Assembly (NCBI GenBank): GCA_003023725.1 | Contig: PXYT01000036.1 | Coordinates: 1 to 39,143 of the forward strand | Source: Sulfobacillus benefaciens | Lineage (GTDB): Bacteria; Bacillota; Sulfobacillia; Sulfobacillales; Sulfobacillaceae | Direction of reading: 5' to 3' | Length of the DNA stretch: 39,143 nt | Shown: positions 7,965 to 16,534 of the stretch, in pieces | How the letters are laid out: every line of letters begins with the position of its first letter | How positions within the stretch are numbered: the first letter of the stretch is position 1 | Made by a program: the position numbers and the translations under genes | The notes under the pieces: generated by a model | Databases searched by the model: none | What the model was told of the DNA's origin: nothing | Seen by the model: the letters and a program-made list of their open reading frames with translations, nothing else

Positions 7965-8446
7965 GTGTTGACGGTGTTTGATGGGGCGCTTGCAAAAACC
8001 TTTGTTGTTACGTCCACGGATACCCCGTGAAGATCGTCAAGGCCGTGTCATGTGAGGTCCTAGCATTTGTTCGTCCAGGCTCTGTAAAAATTATGAGGGG
8101 GGCGGAATGGTTAATGTTAACCTGGTGTGTTAAGCGATCTTGGCAGAGACGAAGGGAACCCGCTTGACAAGAAGAAACGCTCGATTACGGTGTCGGTGAT
8201 CCGTCGATACAGAGAACCGCTCGTACCCTCTCTCCGTAAAGACCCCACATTACCACCAATCAAAAGTCCTCAATTTTTGTTCCGAGGAAGCTGTTTTAGG
8301 TCTAGTGGCATGAATCGGGAAATTCTGGAAGGGAAGACAAAAAAGTGTGAACTCGGCAAACAGAAAATGGTGAATCCGTGCGATCCGGGACACAGCTAGT
8401 CGTTACTCCCGGTTCGCTCTATCTGGCGGGCCGCAGAGTTTTCTCC
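7965..8446. other. Intergenic stretch without a supportable gene
   Basis: This 480-base gap separates the fetB-like gene from the next gene. A 90-codon plus-strand frame (8127-8399) opens inside it, but it has no convincing ribosome-binding site and no recognisable motif. A GGGGGGCGGAATGG purine block near 8098 has no usable frame behind it. I see no hairpin with a T-run and no tRNA-like fold. It may contain decayed gene remains. Confidence 0.4.
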
Positions 8447-8502
8447 GTGACTTCCATGGGATTTTGGTATACTGGTCATAACGTCACGTCATAACGGTCA
8501 TA
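8447..8502 (+). promoter_or_regulatory. Extended -10 promoter followed by three GTCATA repeats
   Basis: TGG-TATACT (8465-8473) is a good extended -10, and GTGACT (8447-8452) is a poor -35 at 15 bases. Straight after it, across the expected transcription start, GTCATA occurs three times in the same orientation: 8475-8480, 8488-8493 and 8497-8502. The first two are within GTCATAAC. Direct repeats at +1 to +30 are well placed for a repressor. They would control the Trp-rich gene starting at 8516. Confidence 0.5.
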
Positions 8503-8515
8503 GGTGGGGGATTCC

Positions 8516-9880
8516 TTGCAATTACTCGCACAATTTTCGCCAAACATGCCGACTATCCAACGGAGATTTTGGGCAGATCTGGAACAAACCGAAGAATGGT
8601 TACAGAACCTGAATAAAGATGTCACGGAGCGAACACTATTTCTCAGAGGCAAAACATTGGCACAGCTCGAGCCGTGGTTGCCGTGGTTACGGTCACCGGT
8701 AGAAATGGAAGGCTGGCTGGATCCGATGGAAGTGCAGTTAACGTGGCGCTATCTTCTCGAATTCTTGGTCGATTCGGGACCCGATAGTATCATGATCCCA
8801 TGTGGGGGGGAAGCCGCTGTACAGTGGAGTTCTGACAAAATTACCGTTCGGGCTCCTCATCATTCTTGGCTGTGGTCCCATGTTATTGACAGTTGGGATC
8901 CGGCTGCCTGGCCTGTAGAGGAACGGGTCGAGTGGTGGGAACATGGGCGTCTTCAACAAGCGGCCCGTACCCACTGGGGATTGTTTGAACAATGGCAGTA
9001 TCCGTACGGGATGGAAGAATGGCGTATTCATGTCAACCGCAACTTTCGTGCGGCTCTCCGGGTATGGTGGCAGCAACTGGCAAAACGCCTTGGCAGCCGC
9101 ACCTTAAAAGTCAGCTGGCGGAAAGAAAGTCCGGATAATCCGGATAGGTTGTTAGGCCTCCCAGTGCGCACGGCATTCGTCGGGATTCAGATTTCCGGCA
9201 ATGAGCCGGAGTTTTGGCCAGCGGTCCTCCGTTGGCCTGAGCCGCGGCACTTGCGGGCGGTAATGCATTGGTTCAGTCCTGCGTGGAATGCCTGGTGGGC
9301 AACGCGCGTTTCTTTAAAACGCTGGAAACAAGGAACACGATTGGAAGCCCAGTATACGCTGAGCAAGAGACCGTTAACGAAGAATGCCGTAAGAATCATC
9401 CGCCAGGAGATGCATCATTTTCCCATCTTCCATCTTCAGCCAGTTATGATGGCCGATACGGTCCACATTCATCATGGGTGGAGCGCACTAGTGGAAAGGG
9501 CCGAGGCCAGCCAATGGAAGGAACAGGTTACCAACCACCTGAACACCTATTCGTGGCCCCGGCCGCAGTCCATGCGCATTCCGAGGCGTATACGCCTGAG
9601 TTCTTCATGGACGGTGGACCGCCTGAGTTCGCATCGGGGAATGTGGACTATTAAACACCAGACCCTTCCCTTGACACTCCAGATCTACTGGCCGCGAAGA
9701 AACCATGCGGGCAATCTCACCGTGACATTTCAAAATCAAGTTACAGCCAGTTTGTACGACCTGGATCCCCGGTCGGAAATCGACCGTTTTTCGCTTAACC
9801 GGCGTTATTGGGCTGCAATCGTTGTTTATCGCATCTTGCCAATGCTCGAACAATTGGTCCTGAATCCTGAACGATCCTAA
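8516..9880 (+). CDS. Unknown Trp-rich cytoplasmic protein
   Basis: The product is 454 residues from a TTG at 8516, chosen because AGGTGGGGG ends about five bases upstream; a GTG at 8504 in the same frame lacks a site. I recognise no domain. It is strikingly rich in Trp and Arg (for example WWEHGR, WSPAWNAWWATR, WWQQLAKR), has no signal peptide or membrane segment, and looks like a soluble alpha/beta protein. Repeated elements of the form strand-x-W suggest a repeat fold, but I cannot align them confidently. It has its own promoter with a possible operator. It is followed tail-to-tail by the Lon-domain gene, 13 bases away. Confidence 0.7.
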   Translation: MQLLAQFSPNMPTIQRRFWADLEQTEEWLQNLNKDVTERTLFLRGKTLAQLEPWLPWLRSPVEMEGWLDPMEVQLTWRYLLEFLVDSGPDSIMIPCGGEAAVQWSSDKITVRAPHHSWLWSHVIDSWDPAAWPVEERVEWWEHGRLQQAARTHWGLFEQWQYPYGMEEWRIHVNRNFRAALRVWWQQLAKRLGSRTLKVSWRKESPDNPDRLLGLPVRTAFVGIQISGNEPEFWPAVLRWPEPRHLRAVMHWFSPAWNAWWATRVSLKRWKQGTRLEAQYTLSKRPLTKNAVRIIRQEMHHFPIFHLQPVMMADTVHIHHGWSALVERAEASQWKEQVTNHLNTYSWPRPQSMRIPRRIRLSSSWTVDRLSSHRGMWTIKHQTLPLTLQIYWPRRNHAGNLTVTFQNQVTASLYDLDPRSEIDRFSLNRRYWAAIVVYRILPMLEQLVLNPERS

Positions 9881-9893
9881 CCGACAGGTGGAC

Positions 9894-10517
9894 TCAACTG
9901 GTTTGTTCCGTTCTCATACGGTCCATCATCATTCTAAGAATTGAGACTTCTTTAGCCAGGCGTGTACGTGTTGTCCGTAATTCCAGAAGTTCTTGTTGAG
10001 ATTCAACGGGCAATGGTACATGCGCAGCAATCCAATAAGACAGGGCCTCGGGCTCTGTGGGAAGTTGGAGACGGGTTCGTTCGGTCCGAACAAAACTCCA
10101 GATTTCGGAACTTAAGGCGGTAGCTTCATCGATAAGCAACGTCGGGACGGAATCGTCAAGGTCGGGCAGATATTTAAACTGGCCGACCATGTATTTGTTG
10201 CCATGCCGATACGACAGGAGGCTAATGCGGCTAATACCTGTTAACTCCAGGTCCATGGCACCATCTTCGGTTTCTTGCACCTGCAATACACGTGCCGACG
10301 TGCCGATGTTGGATGGCTCGATGTCATGGTCAGTTGAGCCCAAGTCGTCGCCGATACGTTCTTTGCAAACGCACAGCGCCGTGTCTTGCTGAATGCAATA
10401 AGTTATCATCAGCTTGTGGGCGGGATCCTCAATTCGCAAGCGGGTTTTAGCGCCCGGGAAAAGAATCCCTTTTATCGGAAGAATTGGCATACTGATCGTT
10501 TCTCGGCTTGCAGGCAT
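9894..10517 (-). CDS. Stand-alone Lon N-terminal (substrate-recognition) domain protein
   Basis: The product is 207 residues from the ATG at 10517, preceded by AGGGGGTGGCGCA; the frame runs on to 10622 without a site. The start MPILPIKGILFPGAKTRLRI is the first strand and P-loop-like turn of the Lon N-domain (LON, PF02190/COG2802). Later strands include a segment ending ELTGISRISLL, and a C-terminal helical bundle follows (about 130-205). There is no AAA+ or Ser-Lys protease domain. In the family such proteins are thought to bind unfolded protein or act as adaptors; the role here is unknown. It is transcribed alone on the minus strand. Confidence 0.8.
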   Translation of the reverse strand: MPASRETISMPILPIKGILFPGAKTRLRIEDPAHKLMITYCIQQDTALCVCKERIGDDLGSTDHDIEPSNIGTSARVLQVQETEDGAMDLELTGISRISLLSYRHGNKYMVGQFKYLPDLDDSVPTLLIDEATALSSEIWSFVRTERTRLQLPTEPEALSYWIAAHVPLPVESQQELLELRTTRTRLAKEVSILRMMMDRMRTEQTS

Positions 10518-10943
10518 TGCGCCACCCCCTATAAACCTTCCTGTAAATGGACTGGCTACCATATTTCTCGTCCCAGATATGGGATTAAGACTTATTTTAC
10601 CGAATTCCGCGAACTCGCACAAAGAAAATTATGGGGGCACGGGAAATTATCTTGACATTTTTTTGTCATCCGTACTTCGGCATAGATTAAGATGCTACGG
10701 ACCCGCCCCTTATTTCTATGGGCTGATGGCCTTTGGAAATGACGTGAGGGGATAAAGGGAAGGACCTTGAGGGGCCTTGTTGCAAGCCACGATGACGTTC
10801 ACTGTGCTGACGGGTTTGTTGGGGCGACGAGGTTTTGCTGTGAACGGGGGTTCGTGTCCTAGAGAATCCATGAGGGAAGCCGTGAAGCATAGCAAAAAAT
10901 GCTACAATAAACACGAATATTGGGTGGACAGGGGGAAGTACCC
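10518..10943. other. Intergenic region between divergent Lon-domain and acyl-CoA dehydrogenase genes
   Basis: No gene is supportable in these 426 bases. TTGACA (10652-10657) is a perfect -35-like hexamer, but no good -10 lies 16-18 bases after it in the plus direction. TACAAT (10903-10908) is a plausible -10 for the dehydrogenase gene, about 35 bases before its start. I see no terminator or structured RNA. Confidence 0.4.
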
Positions 10944-12122
10944 ATGACAAATTTAACGGCTTTTGGCCTGAGTGATGAACAGCAAATGTTTCGCGAAACC
11001 ATCAGGCGGATGGCGGAAGAGAAGATTAAGCCGCGTGCCGCGGAAATTGATGAAAGCGGCGAATTTCCTTGGGACATTGTGGAACTTTTCCGAGAGTACG
11101 GATTGATGGGTGTGGCCATGCCTGAAGCGTACGGAGGCACAGGGGCCGATCTGTTGACGTTCTGCATTGCTGTAGAGGAGGTGGCGCGGGCGTGCGCCAC
11201 GTCAGCACTTATTATCGCTGCCCAGCATTTGGGGGCGATGCCCATTCTTATTGCCGGCAATGAAGAACAAAAACGACGATATCTACCGGCTATTGCTCAG
11301 GGTGAGAGACTGAGTGCATTTGGTTTAACGGAATCTGAGGCCGGTTCGGATGCAGGAGGCACCAAGACAAGGGCCGTGCGGAACGGCGACGATTACCTGT
11401 TGACAGGAAGCAAGGTATTCATTACCAATGGTGGTTTGGCCAAGACTATGGTGGTGTTTGCATCCACGGACCCGTCTAAAGGAACACGAGGTATTTCAGC
11501 TTTTATTGTAGAGTTGGACCAGCATGGAGTATCGGTGGGCCGGATTGAGAAGAAGATGGGAATTCGCGGTTCCCAAACCGCGCAGTTGCTTTTCGATAAC
11601 GTACGCGTCAGCGCGTCAAACCGGCTGGGGCAAGAAGGGGAAGGTTTCAAAATTGCCATGCGCACTCTAGACCGAACGCGTCCGGGAATTGCCGCGCAGG
11701 CTCTGGGTATTGCACAAGGGGCTTTGGATGTCGCTGTGGATTATTTGTATCAAAGACAGCAATTTGGCCAGGCTTTGAGTCAATTTGAGGGATTGCAGTT
11801 TATGATCGCCGACATGCAAACGCAGGTTGAAGCTAGTCGCCAATTATTGTACCGCGCCGCCGGCATCATTGAATCGGCAGGGTTTGAGAGTCATGCCAGT
11901 GAAGAAGTCACTCGTTATTCGGCAATGGCCAAACTCATGTGTTCTGATACGGCTATGCGGGTTACGACAGACGCAGTGCAGTTATTGGGAGGTTACGGGT
12001 ATATTAGCGACTACCCCGTCGAGCGCATGATGAGGGATGCAAAAATTACGCAAATTTATGAGGGAACGAATCAAATTCAAAGGCTGGTCATTTTTCGCAA
12101 CATGAGTCATGGGAGTGTATGA
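10944..12122 (+). CDS. Acyl-CoA dehydrogenase
   Basis: The product is 392 residues from the ATG at 10944 with GGGGGAAG upstream. The acyl-CoA dehydrogenase order is complete: N-terminal helical domain (about 8-120), beta-barrel with the FAD-binding AFGLTESEAGSDAG (about 128-141) and FITNG, and the C-terminal helical domain with GYGYISDYPVERMMRDAK. The IYEGTNQIQR segment near 375 carries the Glu that acts as catalytic base in short- and medium-chain enzymes. It oxidises an acyl-CoA to the enoyl-CoA using FAD and passes electrons to ETF. Chain length cannot be read. It overlaps asnS by four bases, an odd operon partner. Confidence 0.93.
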   Translation: MTNLTAFGLSDEQQMFRETIRRMAEEKIKPRAAEIDESGEFPWDIVELFREYGLMGVAMPEAYGGTGADLLTFCIAVEEVARACATSALIIAAQHLGAMPILIAGNEEQKRRYLPAIAQGERLSAFGLTESEAGSDAGGTKTRAVRNGDDYLLTGSKVFITNGGLAKTMVVFASTDPSKGTRGISAFIVELDQHGVSVGRIEKKMGIRGSQTAQLLFDNVRVSASNRLGQEGEGFKIAMRTLDRTRPGIAAQALGIAQGALDVAVDYLYQRQQFGQALSQFEGLQFMIADMQTQVEASRQLLYRAAGIIESAGFESHASEEVTRYSAMAKLMCSDTAMRVTTDAVQLLGGYGYISDYPVERMMRDAKITQIYEGTNQIQRLVIFRNMSHGSV

Positions 12123-13420
12123 CGCAAATGAGAAAAGTGTCCATTAACGATAGTGCTGCCTATGTCGGACAGCAGGTTATCATTGAAGGGTGGGTGACCC
12201 ATCATCGGTCCTCCGGTAAAATTCACTTTATCGTGGTTCGGGACGGAACCGGAGTACTGCAGTGCGTCGTTAAAAATCCGGATGCCATCCTCGAGGGCGT
12301 TGAGCAGTGGTCGGAACTGAACCAGGAGACCGCGGTCGAAGTCATGGGAGTTCTCCACGCCGATAACAGAGCTCCCATAGGTGTGGAATTGGAAGTGGAG
12401 TCTGTCCGGGTGATAGGATTGAGTGAAAACTATCCTATTGCACCCAAAGAGCACGGGGTGGACTTTTTGCTCGACCATCGTCATTTGTGGATTCGAAGTC
12501 CGAGGCAGACCGCCATATTGCGTATACGCGCAGCAATTGTCCATGCCATTCGCGAATTTTTGGACGATCACGGATTCATTGCGGCTGATCCTCCCGTTAT
12601 TACCCCGGCGGCAGCCGAAGGAAGCACCACCTTATTTTCCATCGACTATTTTGATGAGCATGCCTATCTGTCGCAATCTGGGCAACTGTATTTGGAAGCT
12701 CTGGCCATGGCCTTGGGCCGGGTCTATTCATTCGGACCCACATTTCGCGCTGAAAAATCCAAGACGCGCCGTCATCTTATGGAGTTTTGGATGGTGGAAC
12801 CCGAAATGGCGTTTTGTGATTTTGAGGAGAATTTAGCATGGCAGGAACAACTGGTTGGCTATGTGGTTCAATACGTTTTGGAAACACGAAAACAGGAACT
12901 GAGAACCATTGAAAGAGATACGGCGCGTTTAGAGCCCGTAAAACCTCCATTTCCGCGCATTACCTATGACCAAGCTTTGGAGAGATTGCGTGGAGCGGGG
13001 TTTGATCTGGAGTGGGGTGAGGATTTGGGAGCCCCCCACGAAACGGCTTTGGCGGAAATGTTTGATCGTCCGGTTTTTGTGACGCATTATCCTACGGCTT
13101 TAAAGGCCTTTTACATGCAACCCGATTCCAACAACCCGCTGGTGGCGCTTGCTGCCGACTTGTTGGCGCCTGAGGGTTATGGAGAAATCATTGGAGGAAG
13201 TCAGCGGATTCATGATCCGGATCTTCTCCAGGAACGAATGCGCCGAAACCATCTCGATTCTGATGTTTATGGCTGGTACATTGATCTCAGGCGATATGGT
13301 TCCGTCCCTCACAGCGGTTTTGGCATGGGACTGGAACGTGTTGTGGCGTGGATTTGCGGACTGGACCATGTGCGGGAAACCATTCCGTTTCCGAGGACTT
13401 TGAATCGCGTATGGCCCTGA
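12119..13420 (+). CDS. asnS: Asparaginyl-tRNA synthetase
   Basis: The product is 433 residues, the usual AsnRS length. An OB-fold anticodon domain (about 18-100) is followed by a class II catalytic core. Motif 2 spans about 207-229 (FRAEKSKTRRHLMEFW), preceded by AAAEGSTTLF near 165-173, which is characteristic of AsnRS rather than AspRS. Motif 3, GFGMGLERVV, lies near 408. The short core, lacking the large bacterial AspRS insertion, supports asparagine specificity. It charges tRNA-Asn in the cytosol. The ATG overlaps the TGA of the dehydrogenase gene (ATGA), which indicates translational coupling. Confidence 0.93.
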   Translation: MTQMRKVSINDSAAYVGQQVIIEGWVTHHRSSGKIHFIVVRDGTGVLQCVVKNPDAILEGVEQWSELNQETAVEVMGVLHADNRAPIGVELEVESVRVIGLSENYPIAPKEHGVDFLLDHRHLWIRSPRQTAILRIRAAIVHAIREFLDDHGFIAADPPVITPAAAEGSTTLFSIDYFDEHAYLSQSGQLYLEALAMALGRVYSFGPTFRAEKSKTRRHLMEFWMVEPEMAFCDFEENLAWQEQLVGYVVQYVLETRKQELRTIERDTARLEPVKPPFPRITYDQALERLRGAGFDLEWGEDLGAPHETALAEMFDRPVFVTHYPTALKAFYMQPDSNNPLVALAADLLAPEGYGEIIGGSQRIHDPDLLQERMRRNHLDSDVYGWYIDLRRYGSVPHSGFGMGLERVVAWICGLDHVRETIPFPRTLNRVWP

Positions 13421-13477
13421 TCCCCTGGACTGCCTGCCCATGTCCGGGCGAGGATTATTGAAGGAGGAGAGAGTCAA

Positions 13478-14410
13478 TTGGACACGTCAGCCAATAACGG
13501 ACCGGTCAATATTGGCCAAGTTCTGAATCAGGCCCGCATCCGGCGGCGTCTATCGGTTGATCAAGTCAGCGACGCTCTGCACATTCGGCGAGAGTATCTT
13601 CTGGCTTTAGAGCAAAACCGATGGGATGATTTACCGGGGGAGGTTTATGCCCAGGGATTCTTGAAAAACTATGCGCGGTACGTTGACCTTAACCCAGAGG
13701 CTATGGTCGAGGAACGTCGGCGGCAAATCGGACAGCCGGTGGATCGACCGCCGGTTCCTCCCTTGGAACCCTTGAGCAGGACAGGTTTATATACTCAAAC
13801 GGTAGATAGATCCTCTGGTTCGTCGCAGCCACCGCACAAACGCGCAGCCCGGCGTGAGAAAGCGGAAGCTCCCGACTATTCGAGCCCGTCCAGTCTGATT
13901 TGGCTTCTGGGGGCTTTGTTGGTACTGTTTGTCGGCGGGTTGTTTCTTTTAGCGCATTCTTCCCATCCTTCTTCGGCTCCCCGGCATCCGTTGGCGGCAG
14001 GTCAGGCCAAAAAGGCACCATCCAAGAATGTTGGGTCAGACGGATCGCGGGCGACGAAGACCAAAACACGATCGCACGTGCCTTCGACGAGCACCGTTGC
14101 CACGAATCCCGTGAACGTGCAATTGCAAACAACGTCTCAAAGCGGAAAACTTTTTTACGCTAATTATCTTGTCAATAGAACTCCTGTGAAAGTCACTCTG
14201 AATTTCAGCGCTGCATGTTGGGTAGACACTGTCATCAATGGCGTGACACAACCCGGAAAGATGTATTATGGAGGCCAAAAGGTTTCATTTACCGGCTCCA
14301 AGTCCGTTGACGTGATTCTCGGCTCACATGCTGTCGCTGTCCATGTCGACGGACGACAGGTCTCTCTTCCCAGTCCCAGCTATGTGCTTGATATGACATT
14401 TCAAGGATAA
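13478..14410 (+). CDS. RodZ-like helix-turn-helix membrane protein
   Basis: The product is 310 residues from a TTG at 13478 behind GGAGGAGAG. An HTH_25 domain (about 12-75; LNQARIRRRLSVDQVSDALHI) is followed by YAQGFLKNYARYVDLN, the typical RodZ/YmfM continuation. A basic linker, one transmembrane segment (about 137-157, LIWLLGALLVLFVGGLF) and a Ser/Thr-rich spacer follow. The C-terminal DUF4115-like beta domain is extracytoplasmic (about 225-305). RodZ proteins link MreB to cell-wall synthesis; YmfM is the Firmicute relative. The next gene encodes a D,D-carboxypeptidase, which fits a wall-growth role. Confidence 0.82.
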   Translation: MDTSANNGPVNIGQVLNQARIRRRLSVDQVSDALHIRREYLLALEQNRWDDLPGEVYAQGFLKNYARYVDLNPEAMVEERRRQIGQPVDRPPVPPLEPLSRTGLYTQTVDRSSGSSQPPHKRAARREKAEAPDYSSPSSLIWLLGALLVLFVGGLFLLAHSSHPSSAPRHPLAAGQAKKAPSKNVGSDGSRATKTKTRSHVPSTSTVATNPVNVQLQTTSQSGKLFYANYLVNRTPVKVTLNFSAACWVDTVINGVTQPGKMYYGGQKVSFTGSKSVDVILGSHAVAVHVDGRQVSLPSPSYVLDMTFQG

Positions 14411-14429
14411 TCAAAGAATGCTTTTTCTT

Positions 14430-14459
14430 CTGTCGGTCACAATAAGCAAAAACCGACAG
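14430..14459 (+). promoter_or_regulatory. Inverted repeat in the leader of the carboxypeptidase gene
   Basis: CTGTCGGT (14430-14437) and ACCGACAG (14452-14459) form a perfect 8-bp stem around a 14-base A-rich loop, ending five bases before the GAGGAAAG ribosome site of the gene at 14473. There is no T-run, so it is unlikely to be a terminator. It could be an operator or an mRNA hairpin affecting initiation. Confidence 0.4.
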
Positions 14460-14472
14460 CGAGGAAAGAAAC

Positions 14473-15621
14473 ATGTGGAAACTGGCATTGACACTCTTGG
14501 CGGTTGGTATGGGGTCATCAACCGCCGTTCAGCATTCCGGCGCACGTCACACGCACCATGTCGTGTCACCGCAAGGGCCTCATATTACGGCCCGGGCTGC
14601 CGTTCTTGTGGATGAGCGGACAGGAGCCATCTTGTACGAGAAAGACGCGTTCCGCCAATTAGATCCGGCCAGTGTCACAAAAATGATGACGGCTCTGTTG
14701 GTGATTGAACATGGCCATTTGTCCCAGATGGTAACAATCTCCAGTAAGGCGGCGCATGTCCCCGGTTCGGCGCTGCATATTGCTCGGGGACAAAAATATA
14801 CGGTGCGTGAGCTGTTGTATGGTCTCTTAATGCGGTCGGGAAACGATGCTTCTGTGGCCTTAGCGGAAGCCGAAGCCGGATCCGTACCGAAATTTGTGGC
14901 CCAGATGAATATGAAGGCACAGGAACTAGGCGCTTTTAATACCCAGTTCGAAAATCCCAACGGATTAACGAAACCCGGGCACTTTTCGACGGCTTACGAT
15001 TTGGCTTTGATTGCTCGAAAAGCCATGTCCCTTCGTTTATTCCGGCAAATCGTGAGCACACGGCAACATGACATTGTGGAACATCGTCTCGGGTATCACC
15101 GGAATCTTCATAATACCAACCAACTGCTTTACGCCTTTCCTGATGCCACAGGAATTAAAACCGGAACCACCGACGCGGCCGGAAAATGTCTGGCGGCCTC
15201 TGCGAGTCGCAATGGGCAGGATCTGATTACAGTAGTATTACACAGCCAGGACCGGTATGGTGATGCCAAAAAGCTGCTGACGTGGGGATTCGAGCACTGG
15301 TCGACGGTGGAGGTGTTGCAGCCAGGACAAATAGCGGCCCGGGTTCCCGTCGTTCACGGTGAAGAACCCATGGTGCCGGTTACTGTGACGGAACCCGTGT
15401 GGTTGTCGTTGCCTAATCAGGAGACGTATGATCTTTCAATAAGACCTTTTCGCCTTACCGCTCCAATCCGCCGCCGGCAGCCCGCGGGACTTGTTTCGGT
15501 TGTCGCGGCGGGGCAGCCGCCGCAGGTCGCACCATTAAGAACCACACGGCCCGACGCTCTAAGGACGAGCCGCATGTCTTTTTGGCAGTGGCTGAAATTG
15601 CAATTTATCCGCGGTAAATAG
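14473..15621 (+). CDS. D-alanyl-D-alanine carboxypeptidase (S11, DacF/PBP5-like)
   Basis: The product is 382 residues with an N-terminal signal peptide (MWKLALTLLAVGMGSSTA). All three penicillin-binding motifs are present: S67-V-T-K70 (nucleophile Ser67), S122-G-N, and K229-T-G231. The C-terminal part (about 265-345) fits the PBP5 C-terminal beta domain, ending in a short basic-hydrophobic tail (MSFWQWLKLQFIRGK) that may sit on the membrane. The enzyme removes the terminal D-Ala of peptidoglycan stem peptides outside the membrane. In Firmicutes this family includes DacA, DacB and the sporulation enzyme DacF; I cannot say which. The 3' end overlaps the convergent deacetylase gene by 17 bases. 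Confidence 0.9.
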   Translation: MWKLALTLLAVGMGSSTAVQHSGARHTHHVVSPQGPHITARAAVLVDERTGAILYEKDAFRQLDPASVTKMMTALLVIEHGHLSQMVTISSKAAHVPGSALHIARGQKYTVRELLYGLLMRSGNDASVALAEAEAGSVPKFVAQMNMKAQELGAFNTQFENPNGLTKPGHFSTAYDLALIARKAMSLRLFRQIVSTRQHDIVEHRLGYHRNLHNTNQLLYAFPDATGIKTGTTDAAGKCLAASASRNGQDLITVVLHSQDRYGDAKKLLTWGFEHWSTVEVLQPGQIAARVPVVHGEEPMVPVTVTEPVWLSLPNQETYDLSIRPFRLTAPIRRRQPAGLVSVVAAGQPPQVAPLRTTRPDALRTSRMSFWQWLKLQFIRGK

Positions 15622-16378
15622 GTTTGCCATATGTTAACAGCTGTTTGAGGGTTACAAGGTGGTAGCCTTGTTTCCGCAATGTCAGCAGGATGGCGGGCAG
15701 AGCGATATCGGTTTGTTTGCACGTGTCCGATGCATGCATTAAAACGATGTCGCCGGGATGAATTCGGCCGGTAACACGGTTGATGATGGTGGAGACTCCG
15801 GGATTCATCCAATCAAGCGAATCGGTGCCCCACGTGACCGTGACGTACCCAACCGATCGGGCGGCTAAAATAGATCGACTGTTGAAATCGCCATTGGGTG
15901 GCCGAACAAAAGTGGGTCGCTGGCCGGTAATGTCTCGCAAGACTTTGTCGGTTTTCAAGAGATTCTCGACAATACCGCGGTTTGATAATCCAGAATAGTT
16001 GACATGGGACCATCCATGTGACTCTACTTCGGCGCCCGCCTGAGCATAATCTCTAACGATTTGCGGGTGCTGTTGGGCCCACGGACCCGAAACAAAAATC
16101 GTAGAGGGAACATGGTCGCGCTTGAGTATGGCCAAAACTTTTGGTGGCATAACGGTTCCCCATGAAATATCGAATGTCAGCGCAGCTACTTTCTTTGTCG
16201 TGGCGACGTCTCGCAAGGAATATCGGTCCTCCACGGGCCGACTTGCTGTCGCCATTGTTAACTCCTGATACGATTGACGAACGGTCGCCCGGGCACCCCC
16301 TGGGACGGCGGTAGGGATAATCAAACTGAGGATGACCGGCCAAATGCGCTTGTGGCGAATTCCAAAAATACGCAACAT
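15605..16378 (-). CDS. Polysaccharide deacetylase, PdaB-like (sporulation type)
   Basis: The product is 257 residues with an excellent GAGGAGGATAAG site before the ATG at 16378. A signal or anchor segment spans about 11-30. The NodB domain shows TFDISWG (Asp70), the metal site SHGWSHVNYS (His121, His125), RPPNGDFN (about 159-166), DSLDW and LMHAS. The change of the usual TFDDG to TFDISWG is characteristic of the PdaB/YlxY branch, whose B. subtilis members act in spore formation and cortex maintenance. It should deacetylate N-acetylated peptidoglycan sugars outside the membrane. It converges on, and slightly overlaps, the carboxypeptidase gene. Confidence 0.85.
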   Translation of the reverse strand: MLRIFGIRHKRIWPVILSLIIPTAVPGGARATVRQSYQELTMATASRPVEDRYSLRDVATTKKVAALTFDISWGTVMPPKVLAILKRDHVPSTIFVSGPWAQQHPQIVRDYAQAGAEVESHGWSHVNYSGLSNRGIVENLLKTDKVLRDITGQRPTFVRPPNGDFNSRSILAARSVGYVTVTWGTDSLDWMNPGVSTIINRVTGRIHPGDIVLMHASDTCKQTDIALPAILLTLRKQGYHLVTLKQLLTYGKPIYRG

Positions 16379-16534
16379 CTTATCCTCCTCGTGCTTGCCG
16401 CTGCCGGGAAAGTGGGTTCAGACCCGGGGCAGAAGCCATGAAATCAGTAAACACATTACGGTTGGAACATCGGAAAAACTTTGCCTCTTTATTTTCCCGC
16501 GTCGCTACGCTATGATACGTGCGAGGTGATTGAG

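Noticed and set aside
8127-8399. 90-codon plus-strand frame in the gap after the fetB-like gene
   Set aside because: No convincing ribosome site, no motif, and composition unlike the neighbouring genes.
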